Origin: Gnetum montanum
Lineage: Eukaryota > Streptophyta > Gnetopsida > Gnetales > Gnetaceae
Reading direction: 5' to 3'
NCBI GenBank assembly: GCA_015680685.1
Contig: MNCI01006634.1
Span: 96,653-160,652, forward strand
DNA: 64,000 bases
The notes below the pieces were generated by a model. The model was not told the DNA's origin and searched no databases. It saw only the letters and a program-made list of their open reading frames with translations. How positions within the stretch are numbered: position 1 is the stretch's first letter; the number at the start of each line of letters is the position of its first letter. The translations under genes and the position numbers were made by a program. This document shows positions 34,901-45,663 of the stretch, one piece after another.

Positions 34901-35324
34901 AAAGACAAGTTTTAGTTGAGAAGCTAACTAACAACTCATCAAAAGTTCTTCTTTCTTATAGGAAATAAATTTTTTGGATCATAACAAGATTAACACTAGA
35001 GCACCAAATTTAGACCAATCATAATGCCTATCATCTTGAATCATCTATCATCATCTTCATTGGATGTCTCCATAGTAACTCACATAGTTATTTAAAAAGA
35101 TTTCTTAACTATGATCCTAAAGCCAAGGAATTTCCAAGACTTTGATCTTAAATTCAAGGAAACTTCATAAACTTCATTCTAAACCAAAAGTAACTTCATG
35201 AACTTTATCCTAAAGCCATGAACAACTTTATGGGCTTTCATCCTAATGTCAAGCAACATTAAAAGTATCATAAAATCATTGTATATCTTCTTCTATCTCA
35301 ACTTTCATCCTCTAAATGGCTACT

Positions 35325-36240
35325 TGATGAGTCATGTTCTATTGGTTGCATTGATGAGACCTCATCGATGTAGCCTCATCATCTAGACTTCATCAACGAG
35401 GCCTAGTTGATGCATCATATCATGCATCAACGTAGCCCCATTGACATAGTAACTATAGTCAGCTATAAATATGTGCTTGCAGCTACATTTATGGAAAGTA
35501 GAGATTGTAGTTGTAGTGAAGTTCTTGCATTTTTTCCATTTGAAAGTTAGAATTTTTCACCTAAGTGCCCATAGTAGGATTCATTGAGTGTAGGGATCTT
35601 TGTTTGAGCATTGTTTTACTTGAGCATGATAGTGTGTGCAACAATAAAGATGAGCTTTCTGATAAACCTTATAGCACTTTGGATAGATTAGTTATTTCAT
35701 TTATGCATTAATGTTTTTAGTTATTTATTAAATTTTTTCAATTAGTTATTATGTTAAGGAAGAAATTAAGCTAGATAGAGTACACACATAAGTATGACCG
35801 CTTCGAGCATAACACATATTCACCTAGTAATCCTAGTAGCATTATTACTTGCTACACCCAGTAGCATAGCGCTTGGTTGACCTGTAGTGGATACATGGGT
35901 TTAGTATGTGTATGAAAAATGGGATTAGATGCTTATGTTAGGATTACTTAAATGCTACTTAATTAGTTAATTTAGATTAGTTAATCAATTTCCTTTTATC
36001 TATATTTGAGCACCAACTTATAAACACAAAATGATAAAAACCGAATGCCTTAGTTACACTTAACCATACCAATGAACATCACAAGTGTAATTGGGAAGAA
36101 AATGATTGACCTTAAGGCTAGATTCACTTCCTAAAGGACTAGTGCACCATAAACAATAAAATCCATAAAATTTGACTGGATCATGTGTGAACACTTTGTG
36201 ATTTGTATGATTAGGCTTAGGGGTACCTCACTACTCATCA
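35325..36240 (+). repeat. Gy5 5' LTR (ATCGATG type)
   Basis: TGATGAG to CTCATCA, 916 bp. U3 contains the inverted unit catcaacgaggcctagttga (about 35,393-35,412) and cctcatcgatg. A TATA-like ctataaatatg is at about 35,463 and the AATAAA signal is near 35,643. The primer site after it is mutated (tagcaccatcttcaagga). Confidence 0.87.
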
Positions 36241-36395
36241 TTAGCACCATCTTCAAGGACTTTGTTTTTGGAACATGCGCTATTTAGGTCTAAGTGAATA
36301 CCATTAATATCATTGTACAAACCTTAAGGTCAATATCATTTCCACTATATATAAACTTATAAAAGCACATTCACAATTTTATTTTGTTTTGCAAA

Positions 36396-37899
36396 ATGTC
36401 TTCTTCTTCTAGAAAGTACGAAGATACCAAACCACCAATCCCAAAAGAATACAAGGTGGTATACACTCATCTAGATGAGTTTGTGCTAAACTTCACCTTC
36501 ATCCTACATTAGGATAAATAGTTGCAATGGCATGATATGGAGGGCAATGTCATCTTAGCCTAGATAAATCTATGCTTAGGATGCTATTCAAAATCCTTAA
36601 GAAGTTGGACATAGCAGATCTTCACAAAGAATATGTTGTGGATGAATATGACACTTGAAACTACTGTCCCACTGAAACACAATGCAAACAAGGTCAACAT
36701 CAAGAGAAACTCCATGAAGCTACAAAGGGGAAACATTACACTAATTCCTTATTCCTACTAAATTAAGATGACACTAAGGATCCTCCTACTAAAGGTTCTC
36801 AACATGAAGATTCTTCACCCCCTATTACTGATGGCAAGGGTGTAAACTTGAACCTATGATCCACTATTCATAAATTAGGTTCCAAAAAAAGTAACAGCCA
36901 AGGTAGGGACTTTGGCAAGTAACAAAATAGTAAGGGATCTAATGATGGTGATGATAATAAGCATAAGAGTGGTGGTGGACATTGCAGTGGTGGTGGCAGT
37001 CCACCTTCCTCTTTATCCTCTTCATCTGATTCTAAACATTTCTCTTCATCTAACGGTTCTCATGGAATTTTTCATCAAGACAATTGTGATGAAGTTGATT
37101 AGCAAGATAACAATGACCATGAAGGCCACCAAAATTGAAGGGGTGTCCAAAACCATCATCAAAATCATTAACTTAATGATTATGATTAACCTCTATTGGC
37201 AACTCAAATTATGTTTAACATTGCATAGGTAGTGAAAATTCCAACCAGGCATATGAAAGATAGTTGGATCAATTGCTTAGATATCAATAATATCTCAAGA
37301 TTTTAGGGGGATATAACTCTAATTTGTAGACACATCTACAAGCTTTTCATGATGCCTACGCCTTACAGAACATAGAGAATGAGTGGCAAAAACCCAAGCT
37401 TTTTCCAAGGACACTCATCAAGGAAGTCAAAAGTTGGTATCGATCCTTAGAGCCAGAATCTATCTGCAAATGGAGTACCATGCTAGAACTATTCAATGAT
37501 AAATATCATATGTACTCTAGAGTGTCTAATCTAAGAAGGAAAATCCAAGGCTAGAAGCCAGGAGCACATGAACCCTTGGATGCCATCATGGGTTACTACT
37601 ATCCACTCTTACACCGATGCCCTGACCATGATTATTCTTAGAGGAAATAACTTTATCACATCATAGATGGACTCAGAGTAGAAACAAGAAGAAGCCTTGG
37701 GTGTATGCCCAAGGAAGATTATCTGAATTGAGAACTCATCAGATCCAAAGGCTAATTGAGTAGTTAGCAAAACAAGAAGGTGAGCTATGAAAAAGGGAAA
37801 GTACTGAAGAGTATAATAGGGATCCTTCCATTAGAAAATGAGAGGTTCGATTTTGTGATGAGGAGGAATCACCATTTGATGAAGTGGTGAATAGAAAGA
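36396..37899 (+). pseudogene. Gy5 gag (runs into the sequence gap)
   Basis: It starts at ATG 36,396 with MSSSSRKYEDTKPPIPKEYK, the best-kept N-terminus in the family, followed by VVYTHLDEF. Stops appear from about 36,511. A Ser/His-rich low-complexity part (about 36,940-37,080) precedes the Retrotrans_gag-like core (EVKSWYRSLEPES, LELFNDKYHMYSRV; about 37,410-37,530). The C-terminal part is lost in the run of N. Confidence 0.7.
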
Positions 37900-38320
37900 N
37901 NNNNNNNNNNNNNNNNNNNNNNNNNNNNNNNNNNNNNNNNNNNNNNNNNNNNNNNNNNNNNNNNNNNNNNNNNNNNNNNNNNNNNNNNNNNNNNNNNNNN
38001 NNNNNNNNNNNNNNNNNNNNNNNNNNNNNNNNNNNNNNNNNNNNNNNNNNNNNNNNNNNNNNNNNNNNNNNNNNNNNNNNNNNNNNNNNNNNNNNNNNNN
38101 NNNNNNNNNNNNNNNNNNNNNNNNNNNNNNNNNNNNNNNNNNNNNNNNNNNNNNNNNNNNNNNNNNNNNNNNNNNNNNNNNNNNNNNNNNNNNNNNNNNN
38201 NNNNNNNNNNNNNNNNNNNNNNNNNNNNNNNNNNNNNNNNNNNNNNNNNNNNNNNNNNNNNNNNNNNNNNNNNNNNNNNNNNNNNNNNNNNNNNNNNNNN
38301 NNNNNNNNNNNNNNNNNNNN
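37900..38320. other. Assembly gap (421 N)
   Basis: No sequence. By comparison with Gy3, the missing part should be the Lys/Glu-rich and Gln/Pro-rich C-terminal region of gag. Open frames that cross it are artefacts of unknown bases. Confidence 0.95.
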
Positions 38321-38329
38321 TCAGCCATA

Positions 38330-39075
38330 ACAACAAAATGCTATGAGGGTTGTACACTCACAACCAATTTTTCAGCCAAGTGGTCTAGATAAGTGATCTA
38401 GAAAAAGACCTTGATTCCGACCTAGTAGTTCTCTCCAACTCTCAAAATCTAGTTCAAATGATCATCCTACATCTCTAGTACCCTAATCCTCTACATCAAA
38501 CACCTTTGAGTGCCCTTCAAACCAAGTGCCACCTAGGATCCGCACTATAATGCTAACTCATGCTATTTTTGATTGGATCAAGGCTGGCAATCTCCCTACG
38601 AAAAGATCTAATCCTAGAAATATACTTATTTATCTATAGATTGCTAAACATGAGCCATGCATAGCTATTCTTGACTCTAGTTCTAGAGTTAACCTCATCT
38701 TCCATGACATGTACAAGGCCTAGAACCTACCACTTGTCAAGAAGAGCAACATTCATCTAGAATTAGCAGATCATTCAATTATTGTTCCTCTGGGATTAGT
38801 ACAGGACATTGTAACCATAGTTTATGGGTGGTCCTATTCTATTTATTTTCTGGTAATCAAGGTAGACAATTGCAAAAATGACTTCCCCATCATTATGGGA
38901 AGAGCTTGGTTAAGCATAATCAATGTATGAATGAGTATAAGGAACCTATCTCTAGAAATATCTAAGGAAAATGAGCTAGGAAAGATTAAGAAGAAGTGTA
39001 TTCCATGCATCATGTATAGTGATAATTGATGCAATTGCATGCAAAAGATTTGGTCAATCAAGAGTACATATATTA
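38330..39075 (+). pseudogene. Gy5 gag tail and aspartic protease
   Basis: The active site reads AILDSSSRVNLIFHDMY (about 38,665-38,716), with DSG changed to DSS. The next block ends in a TAG where Trp is expected, the same position as in Gy1 and Gy2. FPIIMGRAWLSIINV follows at about 38,884-38,928. The catalytic Asp remains, but the frame has several stops. Confidence 0.8.
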
Positions 39076-39306
39076 AAGCATGCAGTCAGTGTCTGCAAGA
39101 GATCAATATTTAGAAATGCCTATATGCAGCAGCCATAAAGCAAAAGGGCACCCAATGGCTAATACTTGATTCAAATAGCAGCACACTATGCATGAAACCA
39201 ATTGAGAGCTTAACTTGTGCATATGTTGAAGGCATGGAAAAAATTGAACAAGTTCATTTCCAACTCTCTGATGAAGATGATGATATGTATTGGGGAGAGT
39301 TGGAAA

Positions 39307-39452
39307 TCCTTGATTACTTTAAGCAGGAGCCCTTAGGACTAAAAAATTGCTTTGTAAGCTCATGAAGTCCCATGTTCACATATTTCTTTGTAAGCTCTAC
39401 CAACCACTTTGCAATCTTAGTTCTAAGGGCTCCTACTTAAAGTCATCAAGGA
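39307..39452 (+). repeat. Fold-back at the RT/RNase H deletion of Gy5
   Basis: The native linker sequence at 39,307-39,342 is repeated in inverted orientation at 39,417-39,452 (36 bp, three mismatches). The 74 bp between them, read on the reverse strand, contains gagcttacaaagaaatatg and ctaagattgc. These match the end of RT in Gy3 (about 20,617-20,665). So an already deleted, inverted copy of linker plus RT end was inserted. RT and RNase H proper are absent. Confidence 0.8.
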
Positions 39453-40513
39453 TTCTCATGAAGGGCCTTGTAGAGGCCACTATGCAAGGAGACACACATC
39501 CATAAAAATCTTGATGGTAGGATACTATTGGCTTACAATCTTTAGGGATGTCCACCTATTTGTCAAGTCTTGTGAACAATGTCAATGAGATGGGTGGATG
39601 ACCACTCGCATGGAAGGTCCTCAATAGTGGATCCAACCATTGGAACCTTTTGACATATGGGGCGTTGACTTCATGGGTCCCATCACACTCATGTCTAATG
39701 GGAAGACTTATATTATAGTAGTAGTTGACTATTGCACAAAATGGGTAAAAGCAGTAGTCATTACTAATTGTACATCATCCACTACTGCAAAATTTATACA
39801 AAAAAATATTGTGAATAGGTTTGGGGTGCCATGTTCACTAATCTTTGATAATGTAACTCATTTCATAGGTGTTACCTTTAGAAAGCTAATGCAATGCTTA
39901 GGAGTAGAACATAAAATAACAACACCTTACCATCCCCAAAGCCAACGGTCAAGCAAAGGTAATCAACCAAGAGATTACGAAAATACTAATGTGAACCATT
40001 AGCAAATATAGGAAGGATTGGAGCATAAAATTTAATGATGCTCTCTGGGCTTACCGATTAACTTGGAAAATTCCTATTGGCTATTCTCCCTATGAGTTAG
40101 TGTATGGAAAACTTCCAACACTCCTAATTCAATCAGAGCTTCGTACACTCTCAATAGCCTATGATCTAATCCTTGATCTATGTCTAGCATAGAAGGAAAG
40201 ATTAATCAATCTAAATGTGTTAGATGACAATTGATTAGTGGTCCTATCCTTGAATGAGATGAACAAGGCATTTAGCAAGCAACATCATGACCTTAGAATC
40301 AGGAAAGTGAAACTTCAACTAGGAGATAAGGTTCTGTATTGGAACCCCACACATGTACCCCAAAAGACAAAATTCCAAACATTGTGGAAGGGACCTTATG
40401 TAATTGATCAAACCTTTCCCTCTAGGGCCATGATAATCTACAAACCTAATAGCCCAAATAAAAAGCAATTAGTCAACATCCAACAAGTAAAGCCTTTCCT
40501 GGAACCAAGATAG
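39453..40513 (+). pseudogene. Gy5 integrase
   Basis: The zinc-binding region is at about 39,453-39,600 (GHYARRH, YYW, CEQCQ). An open stretch from 39,640 has WGVDFMGPITLMSNGKTYII and FDNVTHF, where Gly of DNG is Val. At about 39,936 one extra A shifts the frame inside the HPQAN motif. A C-terminal open stretch (40,238-40,513) contains KGPYVIDQTF and IYKPNSPNKKQLVNIQQVK. The reading frame is otherwise the best preserved of the integrases here. Confidence 0.85.
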
Positions 40514-41817
40514 GCCAGTGCAACTCAATCATGGGGGAGATGGTCATCTGTGCTAACCATCAAATTAACTTCTCAATTTTTCTACTTTTTGTTTTTCACA
40601 TTTTTTATTATTACAAATTATTTATTTTACAAATTCTTAATTATACAAATTTTTCTAATTTTACATAATCTTTAGTACATTTGAACTTTCTTGATTATTT
40701 TACACTTTCTTATATATTTTGCTTTGTTTTGTTTTATTCAAGTATGATATTTTCTCATTTTTGCTAATAAAAATTGCTTTATTGTCACAGGACACAATGT
40801 CGCTGTTGCTATTTACTAATGATGGTTTTGCTTAATGTTGTGATTGTTGATGTTTGGTTTCTATTTTTGAATTTTGATGTCTAATGACTTTGGCATGGTT
40901 TATTTTTCATGGAACAGTAGTGAGTCCACATCATCCACCCATCCAATGAACTCTATAGTTTTCCTTGTTTTGGGAATTTGAGATCCCTTTTTATTAAAAA
41001 AAACTTTTAATCAATCAGTGACCTTGGTAGTTTCAACATTAGGAAGGATCAAAAGTTTGTAAAGAGTGTGACTTCACGGAGATTCAATACTCTTTGTACT
41101 CTTTTACTTGCTTGAGGGCTTGAGTGTGTTTCACAGACTTCTTAATGTTCCACACAAACCACTAATAGGAAGTTAAATAAGTTGTTGCATGGTGTAGTTC
41201 TTATTTCAAAAAAAAAAAACAATGGGAATTCATAGCACACCCCTTTGACACAAATAAGTCCTTGCATGGTGTGGTTCCCATTTCAATAAAGAAAAAAAAA
41301 AAGAAAATACAATGGAAATTCAAAGCATACCCCTTGGACAAATAAATGGGCTACAAGCACTAGTTATGGGATTTGAAAGACATGCATCTATGCTTGAAGG
41401 TATCCTCTAACTAAGGCCCTCTCTCTCACTTCCTAATTCTCTTTTCCTCTCTCTGTGGAATAGTGGTTATTTTGTGGAAGCACTCTTGTGTCTCAAGTGA
41501 GTGGATTGGTCTTAGGATGGTGATGCGAAGTCATTGAGAGCATATGGTTTTGGTCTAGACTAAGAATTGAAGTTCTTGGATCATTTTAACCACAACTTTC
41601 ACAAGGGGCTTCTTATGACCTCAATTTGAAACTCCATTCCACCTTCTGTATCATCCATCCATGCTACCATAACTCACTTCACTACCATGTTCTATGTTAT
41701 ACTCTATGTCTTGGTCTGATGTGTTGGGATTCTTGAGTAGATTCTTTTGGATTGGTCCTTAACTTGTCATGATCATTAAATTGACTATGGGGGCCACAGA
41801 CCCCTTAGTTGAGGTTG
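40514..41817 (+). other. Gy5 non-coding 3' region, truncated
   Basis: It starts with a polypurine-like tcatgggggagatgg (about 40,529-40,543) and a T-rich tract, then aligns with Gy2 8,990-9,925. A short direct duplication is seen at about 41,168-41,338 (two gcatggtgtrgttc...aaagcacacccc units). No gene. Confidence 0.6.
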
Positions 41818-42099
41818 TTTTAATTATTTAGAGTTCTAACACCCCCTACTCTACCAAATAAATATTAGAAACAAATACAAGAAATTCATAACTTAGTTAT
41901 TGATTAATTGATTTATTTGCTTGAGGAATTTAATGTGAGGAAATAAATACAATATGATATTATGCTTCTTGAAGTAAAGATAATGTTGGTAGAGGTTGAA
42001 GTTATTTGTTAGTTTATAGCCGACACCTACAATCTTTTAGCATCTTCATTGAATAAATATTTCGAAAAAAGGATAATGGAAATCAATGATAAAGACTAA

Positions 42100-42560
42100 C
42101 TTCATGATTGAGCTTCATGACTTAATAAATAGAATATTCAAGAGTATTTTATCTATTTTGATCCTAACTAAGTTGGTAAAAGAAGTAGTATATCCAAATC
42201 ATTAGGAAAATGTAGATGGAAAAAAGTATTTTTATTTGAATAGTATTAGGAGAGGCCTTAATTAAAGGAAAATTATTTATTTGCTCCTATTTCTTATCAA
42301 TTACAATGTACAATTAGAAGACCACAAATAAGATCTCATCATTTGGAAGTAAAAACAAATAGATGGCACAAAATTCCTCATCAAGAATATATATGTCAAC
42401 TATGTAATAGAAATAGCATTGCAGATTATTACCACATATTTTAGATATACCTTGCATTGGAGCACATTAGACAAAGATACAATACTACAGCTGCAAGTTT
42501 AGTTAATTTATTCCAAATATTACAGAAATACTTTGTAATTGTTTAACAATATTTTCAAAA
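42100..42560 (+). pseudogene. LINE (non-LTR retrotransposon) ORF2 C-terminal fragment
   Basis: The frame at 42,262-42,520 reads ENYLFAPISYQLQ, then a basic helical stretch (RRPQIRSHHLEVKTNRW), then a Cys/His knuckle, ICQLCN...YYHIF, ending EHIRQRY. This order, with CxxC and a trailing His, is the usual end of LINE reverse-transcriptase proteins. One TAG stands where the second half of the knuckle should be. The upstream part (42,100-42,260) is more decayed, and the RT catalytic domain is absent. About 700 bp separates it from the subtilase gene. Confidence 0.6.
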
Positions 42561-42599
42561 CTCATAGCATGCATACTAACTTAATAAAATTTTACTTTC

Positions 42600-43244
42600 A
42601 ATTTCAATTTTATAAAATTTTGAGATAAGAATTGCATATAAATACTACATCCTCATGTAAATTATGCAAATCTTTTATAAAAAAGACAAATAAATATTCT
42701 AGCATTCAATTAGTTGGTGAAAAGATTTAAGGATAAATTTTATGAAAAATGTATTAACATTCTTTTATCTTTCTCAAAGACATGCTCAAACCATGTAATA
42801 CATTTTGGTATAGGCGCTAAACTCTCAAAATTCCTCCAACAAATGACATATAAAACCGGGGAAAGAAAACCAAGGCCGGTCACTGGAACCTTCGGCGTGT
42901 CCACTAATGCGTAGTTTTGTCTCCTTTTCAAGTAACAAAACAGCTTCTATTCATGCATCTTTCCTGGTAAGATCTCACGTTCTGCTTCACCAACCCTCTA
43001 ATTATCGTATCCTACCACTCATGATAAGCGCATTGCAAATCGCTGATAATGCAATATACCAACCAACCATATATTTACGCCAATTTTAATTCAGCGAACA
43101 AGCAAGGCAGGCATTCCTTGCGTGCTAATTATCGTATTACGTTCAGGAGGCAGTCTTGCTCTCTACCTATATTCCTTAACGAGGTCGCTTTGCTTGGTTG
43201 GTTGCCGTAACTTCACTGCAGCCCTGTATCTGCAACGCATGGCA
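42600..43244 (+). other. Region upstream of the subtilase gene
   Basis: No gene. It changes from AT-rich to balanced composition at about 42,850, with intact CpG sites from there on, which suits an unmethylated promoter area. I could not identify specific factor sites with confidence. Confidence 0.5.
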
Positions 43245-43252
43245 TATAAAAA
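43245..43252 (+). promoter_or_regulatory. TATA box of the subtilase gene
   Basis: The sequence tataaaaa lies 46 bp upstream of the proposed start ATG at 43,291. That leaves room for a transcription start around 43,275 and a very short leader. It also rules out the in-frame ATG at 43,198, which would lie upstream of the transcript. Confidence 0.65.
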
Positions 43253-43290
43253 CACACCTTCACCCAAAGTTCCTTGCCAAGTCACACAAA

Positions 43291-45627
43291 ATGGGGTTGC
43301 CAACTTCACCGATTCTGCTTCTGTTCCTGTTTTTGCTGCTTCGAATCGCAGCTGCCTCCAAAAACACATACATCGTGCACATGAGCCCCTCCATGTCGCT
43401 GGACGATGAATCCATTCCCTCTCCCAAATGGTACTACCATCACATTCTCCCACACATTTCTGCTTTACAGTCCGATCCACTGCAAGAGAACGATGTCCTC
43501 TACGCTTATTCAAACGCCATGACGGGATTCGCGGCCACTCTCACTGACTCCCAACTCGCGGCCCTGCGTCACAGCAAGGATTTCGTGGCAGCTTACCAGG
43601 ACGAGCTGTACACATTGCACACCACGTACACTCCACATTTCATGGGCCTTCCGGGCCCCTCGGGCGTCTGGGCAGCCCACGGAGACGCAGCCGACGTAGT
43701 CGTTGGCGTCGTCGACACCGGAATCTGGCCGGAACACCCCAGCTTCTCAGGTCCCGGCGCCGGCGTCGACCGCAAGCCACCGCCCGGCTGGCACGGCGCC
43801 TGCGAGAGCGGCACCGAATTCAACGCTTCCCACTGCAACGGTAAGCTAATCGGCGCGCGCTTCTTCCTCAAGGGCTACGAGTCCACCGTCGGCCGCGTCA
43901 GCGCCAGCGTCGACTACCGCTCCCCGCGCGACCATAACGGCCACGGCACCCACACTGCCTCCACCTCCGCGGGGGCAGCCGTCGCCGACGCTTCCGTGTT
44001 CGGCTACGCTTCCGGAATAGCCTCAGGCATGGCCCCCGGCGCACGCGTGGCGGTCTACAAGGTCTGCTGGTCCAGCGGCTGCGCCACCTCCGACATAGTG
44101 GCCGCCATGGACGCAGCCCTCGCCGACGGCGTCCATCTGTTCAGCCTCTCCTTCGGTCCCAGCCCCAACAGCCGCCCCTTCTACGCCGATGCCACCGCCA
44201 TAGCCGCCTTCCGAGCCAGCGCTCGCCTCGGCGTGCCAGTCGTCTTCTCCGGCGGCAACTCGGGGCCGTCCTACGCCACCGTCACCAACGGCTCGCCCTG
44301 GGTTACCACCGTCGCCGCCTCCTCCGTCGACCGGTCGTTCCCGGCCCTGGTGGTCTTCGGCAACGGCTTCGCCGTCCCCGGCGACGCCATCTACCGTGGG
44401 GAACCGGCACCGGTGCATGCGCCCATGGTGTATGGCTCCTTCTGCCGCACCGGCTCATTCAATAGCACCATCGTGCGAGGCAAAATAGTGGTGTGCAGGC
44501 AAGGCCAAGTGACGCCGGTGACCATGGGGGTTGCCGTGAGGGCGGCCGGAGGCGTCGGGATGGTCCTGCTCGCCGACACCGACAGCGGCGAGGGCGTCAT
44601 CGTCGCGGCACATGTTTTGCCGACGGTGTGCGTCGGCGCTGCGGCTACGAAGGCCGTCCGGAGATACGTTCTGGCGAACGACAAGGCCACCGGCAGCATC
44701 ATTCTCGGCCGCACCGCCTACCATCTTTGGCCAGCTCCGGCGCTCACGGCTTTCTCCGCACGTGGGCCAAACCGTCCGAGCCCACAGGTCCTTAAGCCGG
44801 ACTTGACGGCACCGGGGCTAAATATTTTGGCAGCCTGGCCTGCCAACCAGAGCCCCACGCGGGAATCCTCGGACTCGCGCCGGGTAACGTTCAATGTCGA
44901 TACCGGCACGTCCATGTCGTGTCCGCACGTGGCCGGGCTGACGGCGCTGTTGCGGTCGAAGCGGCCGGAATGGTCTCCGGCGGCCATAAAATCGGCGCTC
45001 ATGACCACCGCCTACGTCACCGACAGCGCCGGCGGAAAAATCATGGATTTCTACTCCGGCGATGCCGCCACGCCGTACGGAATCGGCGCCGGGAACGTAG
45101 CGCCGGCGGGGGCATTTGATCCTGGGCTGGTGTACGACGCAGGCGAGGAGGACTACGTGGAGTATCTGTGCGCGCTGGGTTACAGTTCGTACTTCGTGAG
45201 GTTGATCACGGGCACGCCCGTGACGTGTCCGCGTAAGTTGGGGAACGCCAGTGATCTGAATTATCCGTCAATGGCGGCGTTGATGAGCGGAGGCGGTGGC
45301 ACAGTGGTACTGCGCCGGAAAGTCAGGAATGTGGGTTGTGCGGAGAGCAGTTACGTGGCGGAGGTGACGGAGGACGTAGGCATGCGCGTGAGCGTGAACC
45401 CGCGTAGGTTGGTGTTTACCAAGACGAATCAGCAGTTGACGTTCACGGTGACCGTCACGGTCGTCGGTGCCGAGGATGGAGACGATTTGTTCGGGTCGGT
45501 TACGTGGGTGTCCGCCGAGCACTCCGCGCGCAGCCCCATCGCCGTAACTGTGTTGCCGGCTTCCAGTGATATATTGGAACACGCCCAAAATGTAGAATTC
45601 GGTACCGAGTCTGCTACTACTGAATAA
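43291..45627 (+). CDS. Secreted subtilisin-like serine protease (SBT1-like subtilase), intronless
   Basis: A 778-residue preproenzyme. Residues 1-22 form a signal peptide (LILLLF-type hydrophobic core), so it should enter the secretory pathway and act in the apoplast. An I9 inhibitor prodomain spans about 25-110, and the mature protein starts at TTYTPHFMGL (111). The peptidase S8 domain has Asp142 (VVDTGIWPEHPSF), His218 (NGHGTHTAST), oxyanion Asn323 (GGNSGPS) and Ser541 (GTSMSCPHVAG), so it looks active. A PA domain is inserted at about 355-475, and a fibronectin III-like domain starts near 655 (LNYPS). Length and domain order are usual for plant SBT1. The usual DDGHGTH reads DHNGHGTH. The start at 43,291 is preferred over 43,198 because of the TATA box and the signal peptide. 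The gene is one exon and GC-rich, unlike its surroundings. Its substrate is unknown. Confidence 0.95.
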   Translation: MGLPTSPILLLFLFLLLRIAAASKNTYIVHMSPSMSLDDESIPSPKWYYHHILPHISALQSDPLQENDVLYAYSNAMTGFAATLTDSQLAALRHSKDFVAAYQDELYTLHTTYTPHFMGLPGPSGVWAAHGDAADVVVGVVDTGIWPEHPSFSGPGAGVDRKPPPGWHGACESGTEFNASHCNGKLIGARFFLKGYESTVGRVSASVDYRSPRDHNGHGTHTASTSAGAAVADASVFGYASGIASGMAPGARVAVYKVCWSSGCATSDIVAAMDAALADGVHLFSLSFGPSPNSRPFYADATAIAAFRASARLGVPVVFSGGNSGPSYATVTNGSPWVTTVAASSVDRSFPALVVFGNGFAVPGDAIYRGEPAPVHAPMVYGSFCRTGSFNSTIVRGKIVVCRQGQVTPVTMGVAVRAAGGVGMVLLADTDSGEGVIVAAHVLPTVCVGAAATKAVRRYVLANDKATGSIILGRTAYHLWPAPALTAFSARGPNRPSPQVLKPDLTAPGLNILAAWPANQSPTRESSDSRRVTFNVDTGTSMSCPHVAGLTALLRSKRPEWSPAAIKSALMTTAYVTDSAGGKIMDFYSGDAATPYGIGAGNVAPAGAFDPGLVYDAGEEDYVEYLCALGYSSYFVRLITGTPVTCPRKLGNASDLNYPSMAALMSGGGGTVVLRRKVRNVGCAESSYVAEVTEDVGMRVSVNPRRLVFTKTNQQLTFTVTVTVVGAEDGDDLFGSVTWVSAEHSARSPIAVTVLPASSDILEHAQNVEFGTESATTE

Positions 45628-45657
45628 ATATAACTCATGAGAAGGTGATTAATTATG

Positions 45658-45663
45658 AATAAA
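45658..45663 (+). terminator. Poly(A) signal of the subtilase gene
   Basis: AATAAA lies 31 bp after the stop codon. The stop itself also overlaps an AATAAA (45,623-45,628). Either would give a very short 3' UTR. Confidence 0.5.

Larger units (their letters stand above)
33435..35324. other. AT-rich spacer between Gy3 and Gy5 with SINE-like repeats
   Basis: No protein gene is supported. The left edge is the continuation of the locus into which Gy3 inserted. Four repeats with tRNA-like promoter boxes lie within it and are listed separately. The remainder is unique AT-rich sequence or decayed repeats. Confidence 0.6.
35325..41817 (+). mobile_element. Gy5: Gypsy element with 5' LTR, RT/RNase H deletion and no 3' LTR
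   Basis: LTR (35,325-36,240), primer site remnant, gag, a sequence gap (37,900-38,320), protease, then a 36 bp inverted-repeat fold-back where RT and RNase H should be, followed by integrase and a T-rich 3' region. Alignment to Gy2 and Gy3 stops at about 41,817, well before the accessory ORF, so the 3' end is truncated. Confidence 0.85.

Noticed and set aside
37831-38357. Long open frames across 37,900-38,320
   Set aside because: They consist almost entirely of unknown residues from the gap.
43198-43290. 31-codon in-frame extension upstream of the subtilase start
   Set aside because: It lies mostly upstream of the TATA box at 43,245 and would place 31 residues before a good signal peptide.
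43510-45638. Several reverse-strand and shifted open frames over the subtilase
   Set aside because: They overlap a conserved gene and result from its GC-rich third codon positions; none shows a domain.
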